A stretch of 64,000 nucleotides of DNA. Origin: DATGKG01 sp963851325. GTDB lineage: Bacteria > Desulfobacterota > Binatia > Binatales > Binataceae. The position numbers were made by a program, and so were the translations under genes. The notes under the pieces were generated by a model. It saw nothing but the letters and a program-made list of their open reading frames with translations, was not told where the DNA came from and ran no database searches. Of the stretch, positions 41,769-49,939 are shown piece after piece (the stretch's first letter is position 1; every line of letters starts with the position of its first letter). The DNA lies in assembly GCA_963851325.1 (NCBI GenBank), contig CAWKOR010000001.1, positions 1,550,001-1,614,000 on the forward strand, given 5' to 3'.

Positions 41769-42407
41769 TCAATTCGCGCCGGGGTTGATGCCGAGGCTCG
41801 CGAACGCCGTGGCGATGCGCGGGGCGGCGTGCGGACGGGCGTACATCTTGTTCATGTAATCCTTCAGGCGCGGAAGGCCCTCGAGCATCTGGAATTCGTT
41901 AGCCCAGTCCAGCGTGTAGGCCGTCACGAAATCCACGATGGTCGCGGTGTTTCCCAGGATGAATTCGCGCCCCTTCATATGCTCCTCGAGGACCGCGGCC
42001 ATCGGCGCGAAATCCTCGCGCGCGCGAATGACGTCGCTCGGCTGGCGTTTGTCCTCGGGATAGAGCGCGGTGTTTTTTGAGATCCGCCAGAGCGGCTGCT
42101 CGAGCTCGGTCGCCGCGAACATCAGCCATCGATTGAGTTCCGCGCGCTGCTTGAGTTCGCGAGGCACCAAACCTTTGTCGGGATACTTCTCGCCGAGGTA
42201 GGTGACGATCGCGACGGACTCGCTAAGGGTCACGTCGCCGTCGACCAGCACCGGAAGCTTCCCGGCAGGGTTGAGCTTGAGAAATTCCGGCGTGCGGTTT
42301 TCGCCGGCGATCAGGTTGATGGTGGTAGCTTCAAAAGGAACGCCAAGTTCCTGCAGCGTCCAGCGCACGCGGATCGAGCGGGTCGGACCAAATTCGTACA
42401 GCTTCAT
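41769..42407 (-). CDS. Glutathione S-transferase
   Basis: 212 aa. MKLYEFGPTRSIRVRWTLQELGVPFEA, then LNPAGKLPVLVDGDVTLSESVAIVTYLGEK are the N-terminal thioredoxin fold with the cis-proline and the E-S glutathione-binding pair. The C-terminal helical domain ends with ALDINPGAN-like sequence. The start at 42407 follows GGAGG; an upstream ATG at 42419 is unlikely. Detoxification or isomerisation of an electrophilic intermediate is likely. Same strand as the neighbouring desaturase and MoaD-like genes. Confidence 0.88.
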   Translation of the reverse strand: MKLYEFGPTRSIRVRWTLQELGVPFEATTINLIAGENRTPEFLKLNPAGKLPVLVDGDVTLSESVAIVTYLGEKYPDKGLVPRELKQRAELNRWLMFAATELEQPLWRISKNTALYPEDKRQPSDVIRAREDFAPMAAVLEEHMKGREFILGNTATIVDFVTAYTLDWANEFQMLEGLPRLKDYMNKMYARPHAAPRIATAFASLGINPGAN

Positions 42408-42434
42408 TGCATCCTCCAAACTTCGAAGTCCCGA

Positions 42435-42719
42435 TCAGCCGCCGCTCATCGCGGGATAGACCCGCACCTCCGATGCATGCGTCACCTGCGTCGCATCGCC
42501 TTGCGCGAAACGAACGTTTTCGCCATCAACGAAAACGTTGACGTGGCGGCGAATGGTGCCCTGATCATCGAGCACCCGCTGGCGAATGCCCGGATATTCG
42601 CGCCCCAGCATCTCGAATGCCTCGACGATGGTCATGCGCAAATCGAGCGGCAGGCTCATCTCGATGACCTCGTTGTTGGCCGCCCACTTGCGCAGCGCTG
42701 ATGGCAAATGAAAGCGCAT
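42435..42719 (-). CDS. MoaD/ThiS-type ubiquitin-like protein
   Basis: 94 aa with beta-grasp pattern and the C-terminal Gly-Gly (MSGG) used for thiocarboxylate formation or lysine linkage. Segments ALRKWAANNEVIEMSLP, then IVEAFEMLGREYPGIRQRV and VNVFVDGENVRFAQG fit the MoaD/ThiS fold. Neighbours are not molybdopterin or thiamine genes; instead a BNR-repeat protein follows upstream. Such pairs are widespread in poorly characterised bacteria and may form a sulfur-carrier or protein-modifying unit (inference). Confidence 0.85.
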   Translation of the reverse strand: MRFHLPSALRKWAANNEVIEMSLPLDLRMTIVEAFEMLGREYPGIRQRVLDDQGTIRRHVNVFVDGENVRFAQGDATQVTHASEVRVYPAMSGG

Positions 42720-42721
42720 CA

Positions 42722-42867
42722 GAGACCTAACCCCTAACCCCTTCCCCTGAAGGGGAAGGGGAACCGAAATAAGAAAGTTCTTTTGTTGTGAGATCGGAAA
42801 AACTAGTGCTCATTCTGTTGTCTGATTCCCCTTCCCCTTCAGGGGAAGGGGTTAGGGGTTAGGTCTC
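42722..42867. repeat. Perfect 42-bp inverted repeat between MoaD-like and BNR genes
   Basis: The left arm 42722-42763 (GAGACCTAACCCCTAACCCC..., with an internal CCCCTGAAGGGG) and the right arm 42826-42867 are exact reverse complements, separated by 62 bp (42764-42825). The arms themselves contain a short palindrome (CCTTCCCCTGAAGGGGAAGG). It fills nearly the whole gap between two same-strand genes. Confidence 0.92.
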
Positions 42868-42868
42868 C

Positions 42869-43996
42869 TCAGGCTACCACCTGCGCCTTTACGCATAGAA
42901 CCGCGGGCAGCCAGTCGGCGAGCGAGCGCCAGCTCTCGCCTTCATCGGAGGAGGCGAACAGTTGCCCGCCGCGGGTGCCGAAGTAAAGCCCGGCGGGATC
43001 GAGACTGTCGGAGATGAAGGCGTCGCGCAGCACCGAAAAGTATGCATCATGATTCGGGAGGCCGTTTCCGAGCGGCGTCCATGACTCGCCGGCATCGCGC
43101 GTGCGCCAGACCTTCGCCGCGCCTTCGATTGGCACGCGGAAATTGTCCCCGGTGAGCGGAATCACATATGCGGTGTCGGCGCGGCTCGGATGCGCGACCA
43201 TCGGAAAGCCGAACACCGAGGGCAACCCGGGCGCGATATCGATCCACGAATCGCCGCCGTCATCGCTGCGATAAATTCCCGGGTGATTCTGCAGATAGAT
43301 GCGGTCGGGATTTTTCGCATCGTAGCGCATTTTGTGCGCGCATTGTGGCCGGAAATGCGGCGCGTTGGGCGGCCCCGCATCGTCCATCCGGATGCCATCA
43401 TTCCGCCGTGTCCAGGTCTCGCCTCCGTCGTCGCTGCGGTAGATGCCGGCCGACGAAATGCCAACCATCATGCGTTTCGGATCGCGCGGATTGGGCATTA
43501 CGGTGTGCAGGCACAGGCCGCCGAACCCCGGCATCCAGAACGGACGCTCCGGATGATTGAGCAGCGCCGGGTTGGGCTGAAAGGTCTCGCCGCGATCGTC
43601 GGAGCGATACAGCGCGGCGGGATCGAGGCCCGCAAAAACCACCTCCGGTCCAACCAGCGGCGCGGGTTCGAGCGCCCAGATCGCGTTGAGCGAGAGTCCG
43701 CTGGCGGCGGGAAATTTGACGTTGCCCTCGGCAGGCTCATGCCAGCTGGCGCCGAAGTCATCGGACCAGTTGACCGTCGAGCCCCAATGCTGACTCTTCA
43801 CGCCGACCAGAATGCGCGGGGTTTTCCTATCGGTAAGATAAGCGGTCGAGAAAACTTCCTGACCCTTGAAGTAGGGACCGGCGATCAGGAACTCGCGGCG
43901 GCTGCGGTCGCTGTGAAAAATGAACGCGCCCTTGACCGTTCCGACCGTCAGGATGAGGTCGCCGCTGTGCGGCGAAATCGTTTTGCCGTTTTCCAT
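42869..43996 (-). CDS. BNR/sialidase-like repeat protein
   Basis: 375 aa. Repeated SDDGGESW-type Asp-boxes are visible (YRSDDRGETFQPNP, then YRSDDGGETWTRRND, YRSDDGGDSWIDI, TRDAGESWTPLG, SSDEGESWRSL), which form a propeller as in sialidases or photosynthesis-assembly proteins. No signal peptide is apparent, so it is probably cytoplasmic. A hydrolase role is only implied by the Asp-box fold; catalytic residues of sialidases cannot be recognised. It is next to the MoaD-like gene with an inverted repeat in between. Confidence 0.8.
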   Translation of the reverse strand: MENGKTISPHSGDLILTVGTVKGAFIFHSDRSRREFLIAGPYFKGQEVFSTAYLTDRKTPRILVGVKSQHWGSTVNWSDDFGASWHEPAEGNVKFPAASGLSLNAIWALEPAPLVGPEVVFAGLDPAALYRSDDRGETFQPNPALLNHPERPFWMPGFGGLCLHTVMPNPRDPKRMMVGISSAGIYRSDDGGETWTRRNDGIRMDDAGPPNAPHFRPQCAHKMRYDAKNPDRIYLQNHPGIYRSDDGGDSWIDIAPGLPSVFGFPMVAHPSRADTAYVIPLTGDNFRVPIEGAAKVWRTRDAGESWTPLGNGLPNHDAYFSVLRDAFISDSLDPAGLYFGTRGGQLFASSDEGESWRSLADWLPAVLCVKAQVVA

Positions 43997-43997
43997 G

Positions 43998-44441
43998 TCA
44001 CTTCACCTCATGCGCGATGTGCGCGGCGAGTTTCTCCAATGCAGGCACCCAGCCTTCGGCGTTGCGCCAACTTTCGACGCCGCTGGTGGTCACGGTGACT
44101 TCGGTGCGCTCACCGAGGTCGCGGAACTCGACGATCGTAGCGTTGGTATGAATCTGCTCGCCTTCCAGGGTGACCGTTTCCTGGTAGGCCAGGCGCTGAA
44201 GTGGAATCACCTCACTGAAGCGTCCTGACTCGAAGTAAGGGGTCTTTCCCGGCGGTCCGAAGCCGACGCGATAGGCCCCGCCGACTCTCGCGTCAATCTC
44301 GACCGAATGAACGACGTGGTCCCATCCGCCGACCCACCAATGCTTCATCTGGTCGGGCGTGGTCCATGCCTTCCACACCCGCTCGATCGGCGCATCGAAG
44401 GTGCGCTTGAGAATCAGAGTGGAATCGACTTTATGCTTCAT
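43998..44441 (-). CDS. SRPBCC/AHSA1-family protein
   Basis: 147 aa starting MKHKVDSTLILKRTFDAPIERVWKAWTTP, the beta-sheet-helix start of the START/SRPBCC family, with KHWWVGGWDHVV and DARVGGAYRVGF. The family binds hydrophobic ligands or acts as a co-chaperone-like AHSA1 protein. The ATG overlaps the ArsR stop by four bases (ATGA), a common ArsR-SRPBCC pair. The longer frame to 44546 reads inside arsR. Two bases separate it from the BNR gene. Confidence 0.88.
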   Translation of the reverse strand: MKHKVDSTLILKRTFDAPIERVWKAWTTPDQMKHWWVGGWDHVVHSVEIDARVGGAYRVGFGPPGKTPYFESGRFSEVIPLQRLAYQETVTLEGEQIHTNATIVEFRDLGERTEVTVTTSGVESWRNAEGWVPALEKLAAHIAHEVK

Positions 44442-44773
44442 TTTCCCTTCCCACCCTGCTTCGCTTCCAGCGCGACCATCTCCTTCAGATATTCGTCGAG
44501 CGCGTCGAAGCGGGAGTTCCACATTTCGCGGCATTGCGCGACCCACTTTTCGACCTCGTCAAGGCCGGCGGGATTGAGGCTGTAGACGCGGCGTTGCGCT
44601 TCGCCGCGGCTGCGAACCAGGTGGGCCTTGCGCAGCACGCGCAAGTGGCGAGATACGGCGGGACGTGAAACCGGAAAGCGCTTGGCGATCTCGCCTGCGC
44701 TCATATCGCGGCGCGCGAGCACCTGGATGATTTTGGCGCGAGTGGGATCGGCGAGCGCGGAGAATACCTGCAT
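44438..44773 (-). CDS. ArsR-family transcriptional regulator
   Basis: 111 aa. The winged helix motif is ADPTRAKIIQVLARRDMSAGEIAKRF, then VSRPAVSRHLRVLRKAHLV, typical of the non-metal ArsR subgroup paired with SRPBCC proteins (no clear metal-binding cysteines). It represses its own operon, probably at the tandem operator upstream (44784-44815). First gene of the minus-strand block that extends to the LLM gene. Confidence 0.92.
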   Translation of the reverse strand: MQVFSALADPTRAKIIQVLARRDMSAGEIAKRFPVSRPAVSRHLRVLRKAHLVRSRGEAQRRVYSLNPAGLDEVEKWVAQCREMWNSRFDALDEYLKEMVALEAKQGGKGK

Positions 44774-44783
44774 AGTGATGTTC

Positions 44784-44815
44784 GTAACATGATTGTTACG
44801 TAACAGTCAAGTTAC
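44784..44815. promoter_or_regulatory. Two abutting inverted-repeat operators of the ArsR gene
   Basis: GTAAC-ATGATT-GTTAC (44784-44799) is directly followed by GTAAC-AGTCAA-GTTAC (44800-44815). The two 16-bp sites have identical arms and the same 6-bp spacing, and the centre reads GTTACGTAAC. They end 11 bp from the arsR ATG, the position expected for an autorepressor. Confidence 0.85.
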
Positions 44816-44830
44816 GGAGGAAGAAAAGAA

Positions 44831-44945
44831 AACCACAGAGGCACGGAGACACAAAGTTCGGAAAGACACGGAGGAAACGCGCGGCCGGGCTCGCAAACAA
44901 TCTCAACCGGGTTTCTTACCTTAGTGTCTCTGTGCCTCTGTGGTT
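44831..44945. repeat. 22-bp inverted repeat of CCACAGAGGCAC type
   Basis: AACCACAGAGGCACGGAGACAC (44831-44852, one mismatch) and its complement at 44924-44945 flank 71 bp. The sequence is a variant of a very common intergenic repeat in environmental bacteria. It lies between the ArsR promoter region and the end of the P450 gene. Confidence 0.75.
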
Positions 44946-44962
44946 ATGCCTGACTCTTCTCT

Positions 44963-46186
44963 TCAGATGCGATCGAATTCCAGCTGCAGCTCTTTCAGGC
45001 CGCGCAGGATGAAGCTCGGCGTATGCGCAAAATCGTTGCCCGCAGCAAGCCGAATGTTCTTGAGCCTCGACAGCAGCGTTTCGAATGCAAGGCGCGCCTC
45101 CAGCCGCGCCAGCGCGGCGCCGATGCAAAAGTGCACGCCCTGCCCGAAGGCCAGATGAGTCCGGGCGTTCGCGCGCCGGATGTCGAAGCGATCGGCGTCG
45201 GGGAACTGCGCATCGTCACGATTGCCCGAGGCGTACATCACCACCACCCGCGACATCTTCGGAATCACGATACCGCCGAGTTCTGCGTCCTCTTTGGTGA
45301 CGCGAAAAAGGCCCTGCACCGGGGATTCCATTCGCAACGCCTCTTCCACGAAGTTGGCGATGAGCGATGGATCATCGATCAGTGCGCGCATCTGATCCGG
45401 ATGCCGCAGAAGCAGCATCATCGCGCTGCCGATGAGATTGGTGGTGGTTTCATTTCCCGCCACCAGAAGCTGCTGCAGGATGCTGAGCATCTCCGCCGTG
45501 TCGAGCGGCTTGGTGCCCTCCAGCCGCGCATTGAGCAAGTCGGTGAGCAAATCGTCGCGGGGCGCGTCACGACGCTCATCCAGCTTCGCGGCGAAGTAAT
45601 GCTGGAATTCGACGATGCTGCGAGTGCATTCGATTTGGCGCTGCGGCGAGATCATCCCGCCCAGCGGCGCCACCGAGTCATCCGACCAGCGTTTGAACTT
45701 GTCCATGTCCTCGCGCGGCACCCCGAGCGCATCGGCGATCACCGTCAGCGGCAGGCCGATCGCGAATTCGTGCATCAGCTCGACCTTGCCGTGACGCGCG
45801 AATTTGTCGGCCAGCTCGGCAGCGATCTCACGCACTTTAGGCTCCAGGGTGGCGACGCGGCGGGCCGAAAACGCCTTGGTCACCAGCACCCGATAGCGGG
45901 TGTGCGCCGGCGGATCGTTAGTCAGCAGCGTATCGACCGGCGGAAATCCCTGCGCGTAGATCTCCATCACCTCGGGCGACGGATTGATATCCACGCCCGG
46001 CGGCTGGCGCGACGAAAAAACCTCCTCGTTGTTGAGCGCCGCAAGAATGTCGGCATAGCGGCTGATGATAAAAAATCCGGCGCCCGGCACCTGGTAGACC
46101 GGCGCATGCTCGCGCATCGCGCGATAGAACGGATAGGGATTTTCGACCGTCTCAGGCGCGAGCGGATTGAACTGCGACGGATGCAT
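44963..46186 (-). CDS. Cytochrome P450
   Basis: 407 aa from ATG 46186. The haem loop is FGQGVHFCIGAALAR with the thiolate C354; the I-helix is LVAGNETTTN (oxygen-activating A/G and acid-alcohol pair) and the E-x-x-R is E282/R285. A substrate-access segment is YRVLVTKAFSARRV. Class I P450s need a ferredoxin and reductase, not seen next door. The stop of the upstream Rieske gene and this start share TGATG, so the two are tightly coupled; a start 18 bases earlier (46204) is possible. Hydroxylation of a hydrophobic compound is likely. Confidence 0.93.
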   Translation of the reverse strand: MHPSQFNPLAPETVENPYPFYRAMREHAPVYQVPGAGFFIISRYADILAALNNEEVFSSRQPPGVDINPSPEVMEIYAQGFPPVDTLLTNDPPAHTRYRVLVTKAFSARRVATLEPKVREIAAELADKFARHGKVELMHEFAIGLPLTVIADALGVPREDMDKFKRWSDDSVAPLGGMISPQRQIECTRSIVEFQHYFAAKLDERRDAPRDDLLTDLLNARLEGTKPLDTAEMLSILQQLLVAGNETTTNLIGSAMMLLLRHPDQMRALIDDPSLIANFVEEALRMESPVQGLFRVTKEDAELGGIVIPKMSRVVVMYASGNRDDAQFPDADRFDIRRANARTHLAFGQGVHFCIGAALARLEARLAFETLLSRLKNIRLAAGNDFAHTPSFILRGLKELQLEFDRI

Positions 46187-47550
46187 CACGGCCGGGCGAT
46201 CCACTGATCGAGCAGGTGATGAAAGTGGCGCAGCTTGGTCTCCTGGTAATTCGCCAGCGTGACGGTTTTCTTGGCAGTGGTTTTCAGGCCGAGCTGCACC
46301 TTCGGCAGGTTGAAAGTATCCTGGTTGAACACCCGCGCGAGGAAACCCAGCTCGGGCGCCTCGGTCCAGTCGTCGTCGGGGCCCAGCAGATGCATCTTCG
46401 CGGCGGGCGGGCGCTCACCCTCCTTGAACGGGCCAAGATACATGCATTCCATAATCGATTGATCGACGTCGATGCCGTATGGACGAAATCGATAGGTGAT
46501 GCGGTTGTAGGCGCCCCACGGATGAAAGTTCGGAAACACCGTGTAGTAAAAGCTGTCAACTAGTTCCGCATCGGACAACTGGTCGACCGATGCGCCGAGC
46601 GCGGGGCGGATCATCTCGCGGCCGCCGCTGGCGGAAATCTGCCGCGCCGTCATGCCCGCCGGAATCGTCGCGATCGGAGGATCGCCGATGCGCCGGTCGA
46701 CCATCGAATCGAACATCTCCTGCTCGCTCGGCTGCCATGACAGATGCGGACTAGGGGTGCCATTGGGCGTGATCGCGCGGCTGAAATTCCCCCACGCGTC
46801 GTACTGCGAGTTGGCGTCGCCGATTCCCGCGAGCAACTGAGGATGGGTCGCGACGACGTGGAAGGCTTCCATAAAGGCTTCCTGCGCGACCTTCCAGTTG
46901 CAGCGCAAAATCTTCGCGACGTGCGCCTGCTTGAAACGCTGCTCCAGCGGCCAGCGCGCAAACTGCTCGGTGAGCATCGGGCCGAGAAAACTTTCCAGCG
47001 GCTCACACTTCGGATCCATATTGATGAAGACGAAACCACCCCAGGTGCCAACTCTGGTTTCAGGCAGGTTCCATTGCGCGGGATCGAGATGCGGGAAATC
47101 CCACTGACACGGCACATGCTTGAGGGTGCCATCGATGTTCCATGCGAAGCCATGAAATGGGCAGCGAAACTCGGTCGCGCGGAGGCTGTCATATTCGCGC
47201 AACATCCTGCCGCGATGGAGACACGCATTGTAGTAAGCCTTGATGCGATCGGGCGCGGTGCGCACCACGATGAACGACATCCCCGCGATGTCGTACACGA
47301 TGTTGTCGCCGACCTGCGGGATGTCTTCTTCGCGACATGCCATCTGCCATACGCGCTTCCAGAGTTTTTCCACTTCGAGATCGAAGAAGTCGCGCGAGGT
47401 ATAGCGCGAGACCGGAATTTCCGAGGCCGGCAACTCGAGTGGATTTTCGGTGCGCAAGCACGCCGGCACCGGATGCGTGTCGGTATCGAGCAGGCGCTGA
47501 TAGGAAATTCCGGCGGAGCGATTGCGCCGGCTGCTGTCGCTGAGGTTCAT
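46186..47550 (-). CDS. Rieske non-haem iron oxygenase alpha subunit
   Basis: 454 aa from ATG 47550. The Rieske [2Fe-2S] ligands are C110, H112, C130 and H133 (CLHRG and CPFHG). The catalytic iron ligands H231 and H236 lie in EAFHVVATHP, with a later Asp expected. Similar oxygenases act on aromatic rings or sterol/terpene-type compounds. A longer frame up to 47631 is not supported by a start context. The gene is translationally coupled to the P450 gene, an unusual pair sharing an electron-donor need. Confidence 0.92.
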   Translation of the reverse strand: MNLSDSSRRNRSAGISYQRLLDTDTHPVPACLRTENPLELPASEIPVSRYTSRDFFDLEVEKLWKRVWQMACREEDIPQVGDNIVYDIAGMSFIVVRTAPDRIKAYYNACLHRGRMLREYDSLRATEFRCPFHGFAWNIDGTLKHVPCQWDFPHLDPAQWNLPETRVGTWGGFVFINMDPKCEPLESFLGPMLTEQFARWPLEQRFKQAHVAKILRCNWKVAQEAFMEAFHVVATHPQLLAGIGDANSQYDAWGNFSRAITPNGTPSPHLSWQPSEQEMFDSMVDRRIGDPPIATIPAGMTARQISASGGREMIRPALGASVDQLSDAELVDSFYYTVFPNFHPWGAYNRITYRFRPYGIDVDQSIMECMYLGPFKEGERPPAAKMHLLGPDDDWTEAPELGFLARVFNQDTFNLPKVQLGLKTTAKKTVTLANYQETKLRHFHHLLDQWIARP

Positions 47551-47561
47551 CGACGCCTCCT

Positions 47562-47780
47562 CTAACTCTTCGAAGCTTCGGCGGCCTGGCGATGGCGCGA
47601 GGGGAGCTCGCGTCCGCCGATCCATACGCATAGATGCGGGTCCGCGAAAAAGATATCGCCCGAAACGTAGCTGCCGTCGGCGCGGAAGATGCCCGCCTGC
47701 CCGTCCTTCTCAACCCGGACGGTGCCATCGGTTTGCAAATCGTAGATTGCGCCGCTGAGCGGATGCCTAATCGCTCGCAT
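47562..47780 (-). CDS. 72-aa conserved hypothetical next to Rieske oxygenase
   Basis: Short basic protein, MRAIRHPLSGAIYDLQTDGTV, then VEKDGQAGIFRADGSYVSG and DPHLCVWIGGREL. Beta-rich with no cysteine cluster, so it is not a ferredoxin. It ends 11 bp before the Rieske start and is presumably co-transcribed with it and the P450. It may be a chaperone-like, substrate-binding or regulatory partner of the oxygenases. No family recognised. Confidence 0.55.
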   Translation of the reverse strand: MRAIRHPLSGAIYDLQTDGTVRVEKDGQAGIFRADGSYVSGDIFFADPHLCVWIGGRELPSRHRQAAEASKS

Positions 47781-47854
47781 CAGGATTCACCTCATCGACG
47801 AGACTTACAGACTTATGGGACAGGCGCGCGGAGAAAGTCAAAGGTCCGCGCGAC

Positions 47855-48577
47855 TCAATGCGGCGCCATCATCATCGCGCGCACGAAGCCGGGATCGATC
47901 AGGCGAACGCTTCCTTCCGGCAGACACAGGATGCGATCGATCGCGACGCCGTGGAGCTGCAGGAGATTCTCCAGGGTGTCCGCCGCCTCCTCGATCTCGT
48001 GCTCGCTGGTCGCCTGCACTGCGCGTGCGATGACGCCATAGGCCGCGGCGCCCAGTTGCAGCACCATCTCGGCGGTGCCGACCGGGTCGGGGGTGCGAAA
48101 GGTTCCCTCCTCGACACCCTGCGCGATGATGCGTGCCAAAATCGGAGTCATCAACGCCATGCTCACGGCGCTGATGTGGTGATAGAGCACGATGTTTTCG
48201 GGGCGAAAGATGGCCGCGAACACCGGGCGAATCATGGGGGCGGCTTCCCGACGAAGTTGGCGCGAGCGCGCCAGAAAGGCATTGAGGCGACTGAGCGCAT
48301 CCAGCGAGGGCGCCTCGAGAATGTCGCCGAGGCGCTCAATAGTCTGGCGGGCGAGCCGCTCGGCGAGCGCTTCGAGCATCGCCTCCTTGGAAGTGAAGTA
48401 ATGATAGAAGGCGCCCTTGGAGACGCCGGCCTTTTCGATGACATCGTTGACGGTGGTGTTGTCGTAGCCTCGGGCGAGGAACAACTCCTGCGCACAATCG
48501 AGCAGTTCGCCGCGTCGCAGGTCGGGGTGCTTGACGACGCGTGCGGTGCGAGGGTGGGGTTTGGTGAGTTTGACCAT
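47855..48577 (-). CDS. TetR-family transcriptional regulator
   Basis: 240 aa. The N-terminal helix-turn-helix is LLDCAQELFLARGYDNTTVNDVIEKAGVS, then KGAFYHYFTSKEAMLEALAE. The C-terminal ligand-binding domain is helical. Two 15-bp palindromic operators lie upstream in the divergent region with the permease gene at 48727. It probably controls either the exporter or the P450/Rieske operon downstream in response to a hydrophobic inducer. Confidence 0.92.
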   Translation of the reverse strand: MVKLTKPHPRTARVVKHPDLRRGELLDCAQELFLARGYDNTTVNDVIEKAGVSKGAFYHYFTSKEAMLEALAERLARQTIERLGDILEAPSLDALSRLNAFLARSRQLRREAAPMIRPVFAAIFRPENIVLYHHISAVSMALMTPILARIIAQGVEEGTFRTPDPVGTAEMVLQLGAAAYGVIARAVQATSEHEIEEAADTLENLLQLHGVAIDRILCLPEGSVRLIDPGFVRAMMMAPH

Positions 48578-48591
48578 GCTGGCTTGCGTTG

Positions 48592-48606
48592 GACCGACGG
48601 TCGGTC
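48592..48606. promoter_or_regulatory. TetR-type operator site 1
   Basis: GACCGAC-G-GTCGGTC is a perfect 7-1-7 palindrome, 15 bp upstream of the TetR ATG (48577). Confidence 0.8.
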
Positions 48607-48627
48607 TAGTCTTGTACTATCGATACC

Positions 48628-48642
48628 GACCGACCGTCGGTC
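48628..48642. promoter_or_regulatory. TetR-type operator site 2
   Basis: GACCGAC-C-GTCGGTC has the same arms as site 1; the two centres are 36 bp apart. It lies 85 bp before the permease ATG at 48727, in the divergent promoter region. Confidence 0.8.
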
Positions 48643-48726
48643 GTATCTGAGAATACCGCCATGACACCTCGGATAGCAATATCATTCTGTTACTTTTCCG
48701 TGCTCCCGGGCGCTCGGTAACGGACC

Positions 48727-49878
48727 ATGAAGTACCTTCCGTTCGTGTTCAGAAATCTCTTCCGCAATCGACGCCGCACCCTTCTCAGCATCCTTTCGAT
48801 CGGCATCTCGATGTTCATTTTCGCCGCGCTGATGAGCCTGCCCTCGGTGGTGCGCCAGTTGCTGCGCGATCGCGTCAGCGCGTTGCGCCTTGATTGTGGG
48901 AACAAGGCCGGCTTCGGCGGTTTCGACTACACGCTGCCTCTCTCATATGGCAAGACCATCAGCGCCATACCTCACGTGGACGCGGTGAGCGGCGTACTGT
49001 TCGCGCTCGCGACCTATCGCAGTCCGAACGAGATGACTCCGATTGCGGCCCTGGACCCGACTCAAATGAGCGGGCTGTTCCCCGATTGGGGCATTACGCC
49101 GGAGCTGGCGGCGAGGCTGGAGCGCTCGCGGTCTTCGGCGCTGGTGACCCCGACCATGATGGAACGCTACCACTGGAAGATTGGCGACAAAGTCACGTTC
49201 CGCACGCCCAGCCTGCCTTCCGATGTCGATGTGACGATCGCCGGCGTGCTTGGCGGCGGCAATCCTCCGCCTTCGATCGTCATCGTACCGTTCGAGCGCC
49301 TCAACCAGATGATGGGCAACTTCAACCGGGCGATATTTTTTTTCATTCGCATCGATCGCTCGGAATACGCCAACTCGGTGATTCGCGCGATCGATGGGCG
49401 CTTCGCGAACTCGGAGTTCGAGACCATCACCGAAACCGAGCTGGGGATGGCGCAGCAGAGGTTGCAGCAATTTCGACTGCTGTTCGTGGGAGTGCAATTC
49501 ATTGCGGGAATCGTCGCCCTGGTGATCGGGCTGGTCGCGGCCAATACCGCCGCGATGTCGGTGCGCGAGCGGCGGCACGAACTGGCGGTGATGCGTTCGA
49601 TCGGGTTCACGCGCCGGATGCTGGTGGGCTCGATCGTCACCGAAGGAGTTCTGATCGGCCTCGCCGCGGGCGTCATCGGCTCGGCGATTGCCTACCTGGT
49701 GCTGCACTTCGCCGGATCGGACCTGATTTTCCAGGGCCGGCTGATCCTCGAGCTGACCGCGCCGGTAGCGGCCGGCAGCATCGCGTTGGCGGCCGGAATC
49801 GGCCTGGTGAGCTCCGCGATTCCGGCGCTCAACGCAACCAGGCGCGATATCGCGATTGCATTGCGCGCGACGGTTTGA
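48727..49878 (+). CDS. FtsX/MacB-type ABC transporter permease 1
   Basis: 383 aa. MKYLPFVFRNLFRNRRRTLLSILSIGISMFIFAAL begins with a basic cytoplasmic start and the first membrane helix. After a periplasmic domain of about 220 residues (MacB-like), three further helices follow: GIVALVIGLVAANTAAM, then LIGLAAGVIGSAIAYLVL and AAGIGLVSSAIPAL. The cytoplasmic motif SVRERRHELAVMRSIGFTRRML is the coupling helix of FtsX/MacB permeases. Divergent from tetR and likely controlled by it. The ATPase partner is at 51040. Confidence 0.88.
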   Translation: MKYLPFVFRNLFRNRRRTLLSILSIGISMFIFAALMSLPSVVRQLLRDRVSALRLDCGNKAGFGGFDYTLPLSYGKTISAIPHVDAVSGVLFALATYRSPNEMTPIAALDPTQMSGLFPDWGITPELAARLERSRSSALVTPTMMERYHWKIGDKVTFRTPSLPSDVDVTIAGVLGGGNPPPSIVIVPFERLNQMMGNFNRAIFFFIRIDRSEYANSVIRAIDGRFANSEFETITETELGMAQQRLQQFRLLFVGVQFIAGIVALVIGLVAANTAAMSVRERRHELAVMRSIGFTRRMLVGSIVTEGVLIGLAAGVIGSAIAYLVLHFAGSDLIFQGRLILELTAPVAAGSIALAAGIGLVSSAIPALNATRRDIAIALRATV

Positions 49879-49939
49879 GTTTCGCGAACCGCACCGAGCT
49901 TGACCTATGTATCAAGTCGAGCTATTGAGTTGATGTATT

